Shown: piece after piece, positions 43,942 through 54,272 of the stretch | Layout: every line of letters begins with the position of its first letter | Numbering within the stretch: position 1 is the first letter of the stretch | Assembly (NCBI GenBank): GCA_016716505.1 | Contig: JADJWF010000003.1 | Location: forward strand, 372,001-436,000 | Direction: 5' to 3' | Source of the DNA: Verrucomicrobiota bacterium | GTDB taxonomy: Bacteria; Verrucomicrobiota; Verrucomicrobiia; Limisphaerales; J093 | Length of the DNA stretch: 64,000 nt | The notes under the pieces: model-generated | The model's database searches: none | The model's input: the letters and a program-made list of their open reading frames with translations, nothing else | What the model was told of the DNA's origin: nothing | Translations under genes and position numbers: made by a program

Positions 43942-46905
43942 TCATGACGTGCCAAACACCTGGCGGTACACGCGACGCAGGTTCTCACGGTACCGCGCGA
44001 CCGCGCTAAGGAAGTCGTCGGGATTGGTGAAACCGCAGCGAATCGCGACGCGGTACAGGGGCGCCGGGTCGTCCGGCAACTCCGTCTCGCCTTCATAACT
44101 CCACCGCCGCAGGACGCCCTCGACTCGCCGCAGCCGGCGATAGTTCTCGGTCACCGCCTTGGCGTCGTCCGCGGACAAGGCACCCTCCGCGCCGGCGCGC
44201 ATCAGTGCCTTGAGCGTGTTCGGCTCCCGCCAGCCGTGTTCCAGACAAAAGGTCTGCGCGATGAACTCGGCGTCCATCAACCCGCCAGCTCCGGTCTTGA
44301 TCGCCAGGGCCTCCTTGCCCGGTGGCGTTCGCTCTTTTTCCACTCGCGCCCGCATCCTGGCAATCTCCGCCCGCCAGTCCGGAGCCTGACCGGCCCGCGC
44401 CGCGGAGGCGGGCGCGCTGAAGTTGCAAAGCCGGGCGGCCATTTCTTCAAAGCGCCGCCCGACGTCGGGGTTGCCGGCGATGGCGCGACACCGGGACAGG
44501 GCCTGAATCTCCCAGAGCCAGGCACGCTGGCGGTAGTAATCCTCGAAGGCCCGCAGCGTATTCACGAGCAATCCCTTCTCGCCATCCGGCCGCAGCCGTG
44601 GATCCACCTCGAACGCGACGCCGTACTCGGTCTGACTCCCGACCAGGTCCATGACGGTGACCGCCACTTTTTGCAGCGCTGGCAGGTTCCGGACCTTGTC
44701 GTCGGCTACGAAAACGACGTCCAAGTCGGAACCGTAGTTGAGCTCGGCGCCGCCCAGTTTCCCCAGCCCGATGATCGCGATCGGTGAGGTCTTGAGCTTG
44801 TGCTGGCGCAGGGCGACTTCGAGCGCGTACTGGAGGCAGGCTTCACCGAGCGCGGACAGCTCCAGGAGATTTTGCTCGAAATCCGCGAGACCCAGAATTT
44901 CACGCAGCCCGATGCGCATCAGCTCGGTCTGGTGGTACCGGCGCAACCAGAGACGCTGGTCCTCATCCGCCGCGCCGTAGCGCAGGTCGCGCAACGTGAT
45001 CGCTGCGTCCTTCGTCCGGAGCAGGTGCCCGGTTTGTTCGAGTTCATCCACCATGTCCGGGGTGCGGATGGCCGTCTCGGCCAGAAACTCCGAGCGGTCG
45101 AAGAGCAGCACCAGCAGTTCGAACAAAGTCGGTTTGCTCCGCCACGAGTCGAGCAGCAGTGCCCGGCTCCCGTAGGCGCTGATGAACGTGTCCAGCCGCG
45201 CCAGCACGCGGTCGGGATCGGACAGCAAGCGGGAGGTGGGATTGCCGTCCGGGTACTCGGCGACGGTCCACGGCGGCGGGCCGTCGCGCCGGGGACACAT
45301 CGCCAGCAGCCTCGCCAACAGCTCGCGGGCCGCAGCCTCGGTTCGGGGCGCCTGGTGCCCGAACCCGGGGCCGAGCACAAATGCGCGGGCCAGCCGCAAG
45401 GCGTGGGCTGGATCGCGGAACTTGTGATTCGCCAGACGCTCCAGCCACTCGCGGTCATCCGTGCCAAACGGGGGGACCAATTCAGCTCCCGCTTCCACCT
45501 TGAGTGCGATGGTCTCATCATAGACCGCGCGAACCCGGCGCCGATGCCTGGCCAGCTCGTCCTCGAACGGCTTGAGGGTGGCGAAGCCCATCTGCCGGGC
45601 CAGCCGCAGGCGCGGTTGGCGTTCCGTTGGGAGCGTGTGGGTCTGAAGATTCTCCTCCATCTGCAGCCGGTGTTCGAGGTCTCGGAGGAAGCGATACGCT
45701 GCCGCCAGGTTTTCCGCTTCTTCGGCCTGAAGGCGCTGGTAGCGGACCAAGCGTTCCAGCGCTTCGAGCGTCCGCGGCCAGGCGAGAAATGGTTGCCGAC
45801 CTGCGCCAAGCAACTGGTGCGTCTGAACGATGAATTCAATCTCGCGGATGCCGCCCCGCCCCAGCTTCACGTTGCGATCCAGGTCGCCGCTTCCGACAAT
45901 CTCGTCCTCGATGCGCTGCTTCATGGCCGCGATCTCACGCAGGGCGGACTCGCTCAGGGAGCGCGGAAAGCGGAAGGACTGAATTGAATCGAGAAATTCC
46001 TCGGCCAACACCGAATCGCCCGCCACGCAGCGCGCCTTCATCAGCATCATGCGCTCCCACGTCTGCCCCCATTGGGCGTAGTAGTTCTCGTAGCTGGCCA
46101 CTGACCGCGCGAGCGGCCCGGCGGGGCCATCCGGGCGCAGCCGCAGATCAATCCGATACAACATGCCGTCCGCGGTGCTGCGGCCCACTTCGGCGACAAA
46201 ACTTTCCGCCAGCCGTTTGAAAAATTGGTGATTCGCGAGTCCGCGAGGCGAGTCCTGCTTGCGTGGGGGCGTTCGGAAGACGTGTCCCTCCTCGCTGTAC
46301 ACGAACAACACGTCCACATCCGAACTGTAGTTCAGTTCGCGCCCCCCCAACTTGCCCATGCCCAACACGCAAAATCGGGAGGGCTTCCACGCGCCATCCG
46401 GGTCACGCTCGTAAGGCTCGCCCAGCCGCTCACCGAGCTGGGCGCGACAGACCCGGTACACGCCGTCGAGGCAGACGTCGGCGACGTCCGACAGTTCGGC
46501 GGTGATTTCGTCCACCGAGGCCAACCGTGCCAGATCCCGGGCGGCGATGCGGAGGCTTTCGCGCTGTTTGAACTGTCGGATACGCGACAGCGCCAAATCG
46601 TACTGCCGGGCTTTGACGGACTCGCCCAGCCAGGTGGCCACCTCCCGCCGCAGGCCCGCGGCCGTTCGGGCGCTCCGGAGCGCGTCCACGTCCAGCAGCG
46701 CCGGCAACCAATCGAGCCGCTGCAACAGCCGGTCACTGAGATGGGGGGATCCACTCCACACCGCCGCCAGCACCCGGGCTTGTTCCAGCGACGCTGCTTG
46801 AAGAGCAGCCCGGGCCTCGCTGGCTTGAAATAGCTCGAAATAGTGCCGGGCCCGCTCGGGATCAGCGCACGACTCAAGGGCTTTCGGCCAGATCGCGGAC
46901 TTCAC
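43942..46905 (-). CDS. glnE: Bifunctional glutamine synthetase adenylyltransferase/deadenylase GlnE
   Basis: The protein has 987 residues. Two nucleotidyltransferase domains are evident: GMGKLGGRELNYSSDVDVLF near 186-205 and GLGKLGGAELNYGSDLDVVF near 711-730, each followed by its own DLRLRPDG or DPRLRPDG motif. GlnE attaches or removes AMP on glutamine synthetase in response to nitrogen status. No adjacent nitrogen-regulation genes are visible; YjbQ begins 60 bases upstream on the same strand. Confidence 0.95.
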   Translation of the reverse strand: MKSAIWPKALESCADPERARHYFELFQASEARAALQAASLEQARVLAAVWSGSPHLSDRLLQRLDWLPALLDVDALRSARTAAGLRREVATWLGESVKARQYDLALSRIRQFKQRESLRIAARDLARLASVDEITAELSDVADVCLDGVYRVCRAQLGERLGEPYERDPDGAWKPSRFCVLGMGKLGGRELNYSSDVDVLFVYSEEGHVFRTPPRKQDSPRGLANHQFFKRLAESFVAEVGRSTADGMLYRIDLRLRPDGPAGPLARSVASYENYYAQWGQTWERMMLMKARCVAGDSVLAEEFLDSIQSFRFPRSLSESALREIAAMKQRIEDEIVGSGDLDRNVKLGRGGIREIEFIVQTHQLLGAGRQPFLAWPRTLEALERLVRYQRLQAEEAENLAAAYRFLRDLEHRLQMEENLQTHTLPTERQPRLRLARQMGFATLKPFEDELARHRRRVRAVYDETIALKVEAGAELVPPFGTDDREWLERLANHKFRDPAHALRLARAFVLGPGFGHQAPRTEAAARELLARLLAMCPRRDGPPPWTVAEYPDGNPTSRLLSDPDRVLARLDTFISAYGSRALLLDSWRSKPTLFELLVLLFDRSEFLAETAIRTPDMVDELEQTGHLLRTKDAAITLRDLRYGAADEDQRLWLRRYHQTELMRIGLREILGLADFEQNLLELSALGEACLQYALEVALRQHKLKTSPIAIIGLGKLGGAELNYGSDLDVVFVADDKVRNLPALQKVAVTVMDLVGSQTEYGVAFEVDPRLRPDGEKGLLVNTLRAFEDYYRQRAWLWEIQALSRCRAIAGNPDVGRRFEEMAARLCNFSAPASAARAGQAPDWRAEIARMRARVEKERTPPGKEALAIKTGAGGLMDAEFIAQTFCLEHGWREPNTLKALMRAGAEGALSADDAKAVTENYRRLRRVEGVLRRWSYEGETELPDDPAPLYRVAIRCGFTNPDDFLSAVARYRENLRRVYRQVFGTS

Positions 46906-46965
46906 GGGCCGATTACACCGGCCGGCCTCCGGCGGGGCAAATGCAAAGGCGACGGCCGCCGAAGG

Positions 46966-47385
46966 TCACTCGCCGATGATCTTCACCAGCACGCGCTTGC
47001 GCCGGCGGCCGTCGAATTCGCCGTAAAAGATCTGCTCCCAAGGGCCGAGATCGAGCTTTCCTTTGGTGATCGCCACCACCACCTCGCGCCCCATGATTTG
47101 TCGTTTGAGATGAGCGTCCGCGTTGTCTTCCCCGGTACGATTGTGGTGGTACTGCGATGTCGGCTCGTGGGGCGCCAGCTTTTCGAGCCAGACATCGTAA
47201 TCGTGCAGCAGACCGTCCTCAGCATCGTTGATATAGACGCTGGCAGTGATGTGCATCGCGTTCACCAGGCAGAGTCCCTCCTGCACGCCGCTGCGCTCGA
47301 CAAGGCGCTCGACCGTCGAGGTGATGTTCAGGTAGCCGCGGCGATCCGGCACGTTGAACCAGAGATGTTCGGTGAGGGATTTCAT
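46966..47385 (-). CDS. yjbQ: YjbQ/UPF0047 family protein
   Basis: The protein has 139 residues, the usual length. The family markers are NITSTVERLVERSGVQEGLCLVNAMHITASVYIND, HNRTGEDNADAHLKRQIMG, and GPWEQIFYGEFDGRRRKRVLVKIIG. These proteins are annotated as secondary thiamine-phosphate synthases, though the true role is uncertain. It lies between DUF1080 and glnE on the same strand, spacing 37 and 60 bases, and may be co-transcribed. Confidence 0.92.
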   Translation of the reverse strand: MKSLTEHLWFNVPDRRGYLNITSTVERLVERSGVQEGLCLVNAMHITASVYINDAEDGLLHDYDVWLEKLAPHEPTSQYHHNRTGEDNADAHLKRQIMGREVVVAITKGKLDLGPWEQIFYGEFDGRRRKRVLVKIIGE

Positions 47386-47422
47386 CTGGCCGAAAAAGCC
47401 TCTCGCTGTTCCACCGCCCAGC

Positions 47423-48613
47423 TTAGCGCTGGCGGCGGTCCCAGCCCTGATCGCGGATCAACTGCTCAATTTCGACCAAGGGCGCGAACGAATCGGGCAC
47501 CCGCTTGAACTTCGCCAGATAGCGGAACGCATCCCGGATTTGGCGGGCCTCGTCGCGTTTGCCGGCCAGTTGTGGAGCAGGAAGGGATTTCAATGATTTC
47601 AGGTACGTTTCCGCCAGCCCGGTCGCCCGCTGGAGGGCGGCAGCGTCCTCGGCATACACGAGTGACTCGAACCAGCGCAACATTTCAGGCAGGGGGTTGG
47701 CGGGATCCCGCAGGGCGGCAGCATCCGCGCGGATTGCGGCGGCGATCTCGGCACGTTTCGCCATCGTGGCTTCCGTCGTCAGCCGCCCATCCGTGCCGCC
47801 CTCCGACGGACGCGGTGGCAGCGGGCGATACCAGATGTTTCGGAAGCGCGTCGGGTTGCCGTGATCCTGGAGGGCCAGCGGTCCTTTCTCCGGAAACGGT
47901 CGCGGCCGGGTGCGCCCCATGTGGCCGGTGGGCCCTTCAATGGGAGTGTGATCCTGCACCAGCACGCCGTTGAGAAAGACGGTGACGTAACCGGGGTCCA
48001 CCACTTGATTGTCGCGGTAAATCGGCCGGCGAAAGACGATGTCGTACACTTGGAATTCGCCGGGCGGACGCACGGGCAGGACCAGCGGCGGGTTCACGCC
48101 ATAGTACGACCCCACGTGGCCATCCGCGTACGTGACGTTGTCGTAGGAATCCAACACCTGGATTTCCAGGCGCCCCATCAGGAAGACGCCGCTGTTGCCG
48201 CGCCCCTGGCCGTCCCCTTCCACCTTCGCCGGGGTGGCAAATTCCAGGTGCAACTGGCAATCGCCGAAACCCTCGCGCGTCTGGATTTGGCCGCTGCCCG
48301 GCAGCACCTCCATATACCCATCCTTCACCACCCACTTGGGCGGCTGCCCCTTGTCGTCCTGCCACTGGGAGAGATCCGAGCCATCGAAGAGAATGATCGC
48401 GTCGGAAGGCGGTTTGCCGGCCTGGTTCGGCGAGCTGAACGTGCCGGGCACCACGCGCGGCGGCTGCGGACGGTTGCCGTCATGCACCGCCCACGGATGG
48501 TGATCGTCGGGCGGATCGCCGTAAAAGCGCGGGCCGGTCGAGGCGCCCAAGGAGGATCCAGACAGGGCTACCGCCACGATGCCTGCAAGGAGGGAGATTT
48601 TCGGATGTTGCAT
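47423..48613 (-). CDS. Secreted DUF1080 (3-keto-disaccharide hydrolase) protein with C-terminal helical extension
   Basis: The protein has about 396 residues; ATG 48613 (MQHPKISLL) is preferred over the ATG at 48625 because a signal peptide follows (LLAGIVAVALSGSSLGAS). The DUF1080 core includes AIILFDGSDLSQWQ, GFGDCQLHLEFATP, SGVFLMGRLEIQVLDSYDN and the terminal strand PTRFRNIWYRPL near 270. An extra helical C-terminal part (about 290-396), with AEIAAAIRADAAALRD and AETYLKSLKSLP, is not part of the canonical domain. It is followed downstream by YjbQ and glnE. Confidence 0.88.
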   Translation of the reverse strand: MQHPKISLLAGIVAVALSGSSLGASTGPRFYGDPPDDHHPWAVHDGNRPQPPRVVPGTFSSPNQAGKPPSDAIILFDGSDLSQWQDDKGQPPKWVVKDGYMEVLPGSGQIQTREGFGDCQLHLEFATPAKVEGDGQGRGNSGVFLMGRLEIQVLDSYDNVTYADGHVGSYYGVNPPLVLPVRPPGEFQVYDIVFRRPIYRDNQVVDPGYVTVFLNGVLVQDHTPIEGPTGHMGRTRPRPFPEKGPLALQDHGNPTRFRNIWYRPLPPRPSEGGTDGRLTTEATMAKRAEIAAAIRADAAALRDPANPLPEMLRWFESLVYAEDAAALQRATGLAETYLKSLKSLPAPQLAGKRDEARQIRDAFRYLAKFKRVPDSFAPLVEIEQLIRDQGWDRRQR

Positions 48614-48708
48614 GGGCGGCAGCATGGGGCCGGGCCGTTACCGGCGTCAATCGCGGCTCCCGCCAGCGGCAACCCGCTCTTTCAACGACGTGCTGGATTG
48701 GGCGGGCG

Positions 48709-50128
48709 TCAGGAAGGGATCGCTTCCACCACGGCTTCCCGCCCGCTGTGTGCAACGATCCTTACCCGCGCGCCCTTTTCGATGAGTTCGCCCTGCGTCA
48801 TCACGTCGAGTACTTCGTCGCCGAATTGCGCTTTGCCCCCCGGGCGAAGCACGGACAGCGCGACGCCCTCGCGCCCCACCTGCGCTGAGTGTGCCTTTTC
48901 CTGCGCCGCCGGCGATTCACCGCCACTGACCGACTGCGTCACGAGCGTGGCGTAAATCGGCGTTTTGGGCAGCAGCCGCGCGAGGATGGCCAGGACGATC
49001 ACCGTGCCAATCACCGCGTAGCCCAGATCGCGTAACGGCACCTTCAACTGCGGCGCGGACGGCAGCGCAGGCATCCCGGGGTACATGTCCACCATCGCCA
49101 TCACGATCGTGAACAGCATCAACATCGCGCCCGCCAAACCCAGCACCACGGTGCCGGGGAAGATGAACAATTCCGCGATCACCAGGAGCAATCCGAGGAT
49201 GAACAACGCCGGCCACTCCATCCCCGACAACCCCCGCCACGTAGCTGCCCAGGAAATACAAGGCAAAGGAACAGATGCCGACGATGCCCGGAAGACCGAA
49301 ACCGGGCGTCTTGAATTCGATGTAGATGCCAGCCACGCCGATGATGAGCCAGAGCCAGTTGAGGGCATTGATCCAGGTGGCCATCCGTTCCGCGCCGGTA
49401 GGCACGATCCGCCGTACCTCGGCACCGGCGAACCCCACCCGTTCGAGCAGCGCCTCGATGGACTCCACCGTTCCCGCGGACAAGAGGGGCTTCGGCGGGT
49501 CTCCGTACTTTCGCTCCGCCTCACGGTTGTTCAGCGTGAGCACATTTCCCTTTTCGTTGATGGTGACGCCGTCAATCACCAGTTCAGACTTTTTGTCAAT
49601 CATCGCCTGGACCACCGCCGGATTGTGGCCGTTCTTCTCCGCGTAGGCCCGAATCTTGGCGCTGATGGCCGAGGTGGCCTTCACTTCCATGGTGTCGGGC
49701 ATCTGCTCCACGCCGGTTCCGCCGGGCGACATCAGAATGGGCGCCGCGGCGCCGATGACCGATTCCGGCGCCATGAAAATCTGCTGCGTCGCAACGGAGA
49801 TGAACGCCCCGGCCGAATACGCCTCCTTGTTCACGTACGTGATGGTCCGCCCTTTGAACTGCGCCAGGATCTCGATGATTTGCTCGGTGGAGTCCACGCG
49901 ACCGCCCTTGGTCTCCATGTCGAGGATGAGCAGGTCGGATTTCGCCTCCATGGCCTCCTTGACTCCGCGGCGCACCAGATAGACCAGCGGCGGCATGATG
50001 TCCTCGCGGATGGGGAGAATCGTGACCCGCTGGGGCGAAGGTGGATTGGTGGCGACCTCCTGCGCCGGCAGCGGGGCCGCGAAGGCCAAGGCGGCCAGAC
50101 CGGCCAGCCACATGGAGACTTTCCTCAT
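48709..50128 (-). pseudogene. NfeD family (ClpP-like serine protease plus membrane and OB domains), frameshifted
   Basis: The long N-terminal part starts at ATG 50128 (signal peptide MWLAGLAALAFAAPLPAQ), has the ClpP-like Ser-protease domain with SAGAFIS (S105) and GAAAPI, and then LWLIIGVAGIYIEFKTPGFGLPG and GICSFALYFLGSYVAG in the first membrane helices. The frame breaks in a five-C run at 49231-49235 (five G on the coding strand); one G fewer gives YVAGLSGMEWPALFILGLLLVIAELFIFPGT and the rest, ending with the OB-fold part LRPGGKAQFGDEVLDV at 48709. It is an NfeD1b-type protein that works with stomatin-like proteins. The run-length error suggests a consensus indel. Confidence 0.87.
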
Positions 50129-50177
50129 GGCGACAGCGTAACGCAGTCCACCGTGGGCGGCAAGGCGGGCTGGAGAG

Positions 50178-50390
50178 TCAGCGCCCACGGGGATCGCTCA
50201 CCACATTGCAGATCAGCATGATCAACAGCGAGCCGATCAGGCCCGCGGCGAACCCGAACGGTAGAAACATTCCCCACGCGAGCGTGATCAGCACGGAGAT
50301 ACCCGCCCAGAGCGCGCCGCTCCGATCGCTCATCTCGGCCGCCTGGTACACGATTCCTGCCACCAGCACCGTTAGCATGATTCCCAACAT
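50178..50390 (-). CDS. Small membrane protein, 70 residues
   Basis: The protein has two or three hydrophobic helices (MLTVLVAGIVYQAAEM; LWAGISVLITLAWGMFLPFGFAAGLIGSLLIMLIC). The ATG at 50390 has a strong ribosome-binding site (AAAGGAGAT) 7 bases upstream, supporting a real gene. It lies 49 bases upstream of the NfeD gene on the same strand. I do not recognise a family; a membrane-associated partner of NfeD is possible but unproven. Confidence 0.75.
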   Translation of the reverse strand: MLGIMLTVLVAGIVYQAAEMSDRSGALWAGISVLITLAWGMFLPFGFAAGLIGSLLIMLICNVVSDPRGR

Positions 50391-50652
50391 CTCGATCTCC
50401 TTTCTCCCAACACCCGCTTGCCTCTCCCGAATCCGTGGTCAGAATTCCCCGACGAGCATCGCTAGCAATTACAAACCCTCCCCGCGATTTTCCTCGGTGC
50501 GGGCCTTGGCCGCGACCCGGCGCACCTGAACCAGGTACCGGAGCCTGTGCGCCGACATGTCCCTTGATTTTCCAGCGGCAGGGCGGAAGCTATTAATGAT
50601 CGAGCTTGGTTGAGAAAGACTGCGTCAGCAGTCCAGAAAACACATTGGAACC

Positions 50653-53600
50653 ATGAAAGCCCTGAAATCGAATTGTGCGTTGCTTGCAACCCTGACTGCC
50701 CTGCTGATGGCAGCGGCCCCGGCCCGATCGGCCGAACGCTGGGAGCGAACGCCGCATGGCGTCCCGGACTGGGTCCTGTCGTCGCTGGCCGTCAGCTTCC
50801 AGTCCAACGAGGACGCCCTTGTCGTCAACTATTCGGTGACCTTGCCCGATCCGTGTCATCGGCTGCTATTTGGGCAGCCTGAGCGCGACGGACGGCAAGT
50901 CACGGTGTCGTGCTGGCTGGAGACGCAGTTGGGAATGGCCTGCCCGCAGGTCCTGTCCACCCGGGCCGGGCAGCTCGACCTTGGACTTTTGGAACCCGGC
51001 GACGGCGAGTTGATCATTCGTGCCGACGGCGGCCGGACGGCGAAGTTCCCCTTCTCGGTCCCGGCGCGCCTCGATGAAGCCGCGTCCGATGGTCGTCCCG
51101 TCATTTCCGCCGTGACCGTAGAGCAACGCGACGTGGTGGTGACCGTCCAAGTCCCCGCCGGCGTCCGGAAGGTCACGCTGGAAGGCCGCTCCCGCTTGGG
51201 TGCCGGCGCGTGGGTGCCTCGCGCGGTGGAGCGTCTCGCGGGTGAGGGCGGCACGCTGACCTTTCGTATCGAGAAGTCCGAAGCGGTGGAGGTCTTGCGC
51301 GTGCGCGGGGACGCCGCCGAAGTCCTGCCGCCCCGTTTCTACGCAGGCCAGTCCGAATTCAACGGTCAAGCCACGGAAGGCACGGCGGCAAATTCCCCGG
51401 CGGACAGTTGGCGCAATCTGGACGCCGGAGCGCCTCCCGAGGCCGGAGGCGGAGGCGGGAGCCGCGCGGTGGTCGAATCGGATATTTGGATCGTTCGCGG
51501 GGACCGGCTCTTCTTCTTCAACCAGTACCGCGGCCTGCAGGTGGTGGACGTGGCGAATCCCGACCAGCCCGCGATCCGTGGCACCCTGAGAATCCCCGCT
51601 GCCGGCGAGCAGATGTACCTGCTGGGCGACCGGCACGCGATCCTGCTGGCGCGAAACGGCTGCGATTGGAGTGCGGACGGAGGCAGTCAGGCGCTGATCG
51701 TGGACGTGGCATCGGGCACGCCCACCGTGGTGAAGTCGCTGCCCGTGCCCGGCTACATCCAGGAGAGCCGCCTCGTGGGTACGGCCCTTTACGTCGCTTC
51801 GCAGACGTATCGGGTGGTCACCCTGCCGCCCGCGCGGCCCGGCGACCCCCCCACCCAACAATGGGAATACGGAACGACCGTCACCTCGTTCGACCTCAGT
51901 GATCCGACCGCGCCCGTCGTCCGGGACACCCTCTGGTTCGCGGGCTATGGGAACGTCGTCGCGGCGACGGATCGCTTCCTGTTTGTCGGCCTGCAGGTGC
52001 CGGCCGATTGGTGGCAAAGCGAGGTTCGGCTGATTGACATCCGGTCGCCCGACGGCCAGATGAAAAGCGCCGGCACCGTCAAGCCCGCCGGTCGTGTGGC
52101 GGACAAGTTCAAACTGAACCTCGACGGCGAGGTCTTCACCGTCATTTCCCACGTCTGGCGCTGGGAGAATCGGAACGAGACCGTGAGCGTGCTCGAAACT
52201 TTCTCGCTCGCGGACCCCGCCGCGCCCCGGAAGCTCGGGGAAATTCGCGTCGGCAAGGGCGAGGCGCTGTTCGCCACGCGGTTTGATGGCGACCGGGCCT
52301 ACATCGTGACGTTCGAGCGGATTGACCCGTTGTGGATTGTGGACCTCCGCGACCCGGCCCATCCCACGCTGCACGGCGAGTTGGAGATCCCCGGCTGGTC
52401 CACCTACATCCAGCCCTTGGGTGACCGGCTGGTGACCGTGGGCGTCGGCGGAATGAACAACTGGCAGGTCGAGGTGTCGCTCTTCGACGTGGCGGATCCG
52501 GCCCGCCCGGCGCTCCTGTCCAAGGTCCCGCTGGGCGAGAACTACTCCTGGAGCGAGGCCAACTACGACGAAAAGGCGTTCACCGTGCTACCCGACGCCG
52601 GCCTGATTCTCGTTCCTTACCAAGGCTACTCGGAAAAGGGCTACGCTTCGCGCGTGCAGTTGATTGACCTCGAGGCGAACGCGCTCCGCGCCCGCGGCGT
52701 GATCGAGCATGCCATGCAGGCCCGGCGCGCCACCCTGCACGGCGAGCGGATCCTTTCGTTGTCGGGCCGGGAGCTGTTGACCGTGAACGCCACCGACCGC
52801 GACCGGCCGCAAGTGACCAGCGATCTCGGACTGGCCTGGCCGGTGGACCAGGTGTTTGTGATCGGAGACCAGCTCGTTGAAGTCGAGCGCGGTACTGCGT
52901 GGTGGCCGAACGCAACCCCGGCACTGCGCGTGGTCAGCGCCCGCGACCCCGACCGGCTGCTCAGCGCGCTACCCCTGCCCCGCTCCCTGCCGGTCGCGGC
53001 CTGCGAGCGGATTGGTGACTATCTGTACGTGGCGCAATTCGATTCGGCTTCGACGCCGATCGAACCCGGGAAAGAGGGTGAACCGCCCGCTCCGCTGCCG
53101 CCGAATCTCTTCCTCACTGTCGTCGAGTTGACCGCACTGCCGCAGTTGGCGATCGCCGGGACGGCCGAGGCACGGGTCGAAGGGATCGGCTGGATTAACA
53201 GCCTGAAAGGCTTCGCGCCCCGTGCGGGTCTCTTGGTCCTGGCCGGCGGCAGTTCGGGCTGGTGGCGGGGCGGCTGGGGCTGGACTTCGCGCCCGGCGGG
53301 CGCTGGATTCCTTGGTGGTGGGGCGGTTCGGGCGGCGGTCAGTTCTTCGCCTTCGACATCAGCGACCCGCGCCAGCCGCGCTTCGCGTCCTTCACGCAGG
53401 TGGCCACCGACGGCAATCTTTGGGGTTTCAGTCCCACGTTCCTGGCAAACGGCTTGTTCTACCTCAGCCACCAGAGGTCGGAGTTCATTCCGGACTCGCG
53501 CACTGCCACGAATTCTTCGCCCGATTTCACCCGCGGTCGCTGGCTGACCCGTCACTTCCTGACGGTGGTGGACTTCGCGGATCCTGCCAATCCCACCGTG

Positions 53601-54146
53601 CGCAAGCCGGTCAACCTGCCCGGCCAGCTTGTGGCCGTGACTCACGGCGGCGAGGTGCTTTATACCACGGGCTACCACTGGGACGAACAAGGGCAGACCG
53701 ACTGGGTGCAGTTCCTGGACGCGCTCGCCTATGATGGCGTGGAGGCATCCTTGGTCACGTCCCAAAGACTCGGCGACGGCTGGACGGGGCAGATTGTGAC
53801 GGTCGCCGACCAGCTCATTCTCGGTCGCTACGATGCGGCGAAACAATCCTCCCGCCTTGAAACCTGGGGGCTGACCCCGCAGGGCGCGCTTCTTCAGTTC
53901 GGTCTGGCGGAGTCTCCCGGCTATCTGAGCCAACTGGCACGGGTGGATGAACTGCTCCTGGTCAATGGCGGCCAGACGGTAACCGTCTGGGATGCGACCA
54001 ACCCCGCGACGCTCAAACGGGTGGGCCAGACCGCCAGCGACGGCTGCGTGTATCTGACGCTGGACAGCGGAGTGGCCCGCCAAGGCGCGACGCTGTGGTT
54101 GCCGTTGGGCGACTACGGCGTTCTGGATTTGCCACTCACGCCGTAA
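50653..54146 (+). pseudogene. Large secreted beta-propeller protein, frameshifted
   Basis: The first frame starts at ATG 50653 (signal LLATLTALLMAAAPARSA) and has many propeller strands with the pattern LQVVDVANPDQPAIRGTLRIP, SFDLSDPTAPVV, LIDIRSPDGQ and WIVDLRDPAHPTLHG, like a beta-propeller domain with LVIVD-type repeats. It breaks at a G run near 53276-53279; adding one G to give GWGLDFAPGGRW joins it to the second frame (FFAFDISDPRQPRFASFTQ, LTVVDFADPANPTVRKP, VTVWDATNPATLKRVG) ending at 54146. Restored length is about 1165 residues. No anchor seen. Another G/C-run indel, probably a consensus error. Confidence 0.87.
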
Positions 54147-54272
54147 GTGTAGCCCTTCTTGATGCCTTGACCGACCGGAGGGGCGGCGCTTCAGCCGGGC
54201 CCGTCCAAGAGACGAGCGGGCTGAACGGGCTTGCTGCCCGATTCTTTCCGCGGCGGCCGCCGGCAGCCACTC

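Noticed and set aside
50391..50652. Promoter before the propeller gene (TTGATT ... TATTAA)
   Set aside because: The spacing of 21 bases is too long for a standard promoter; no other support.
54205..54260. Terminator between the convergent ends of the propeller and Gly-rich genes
   Set aside because: Only a 5-base-pair stem (CGGGC/GCCCG) before a mixed T stretch; too weak to claim.
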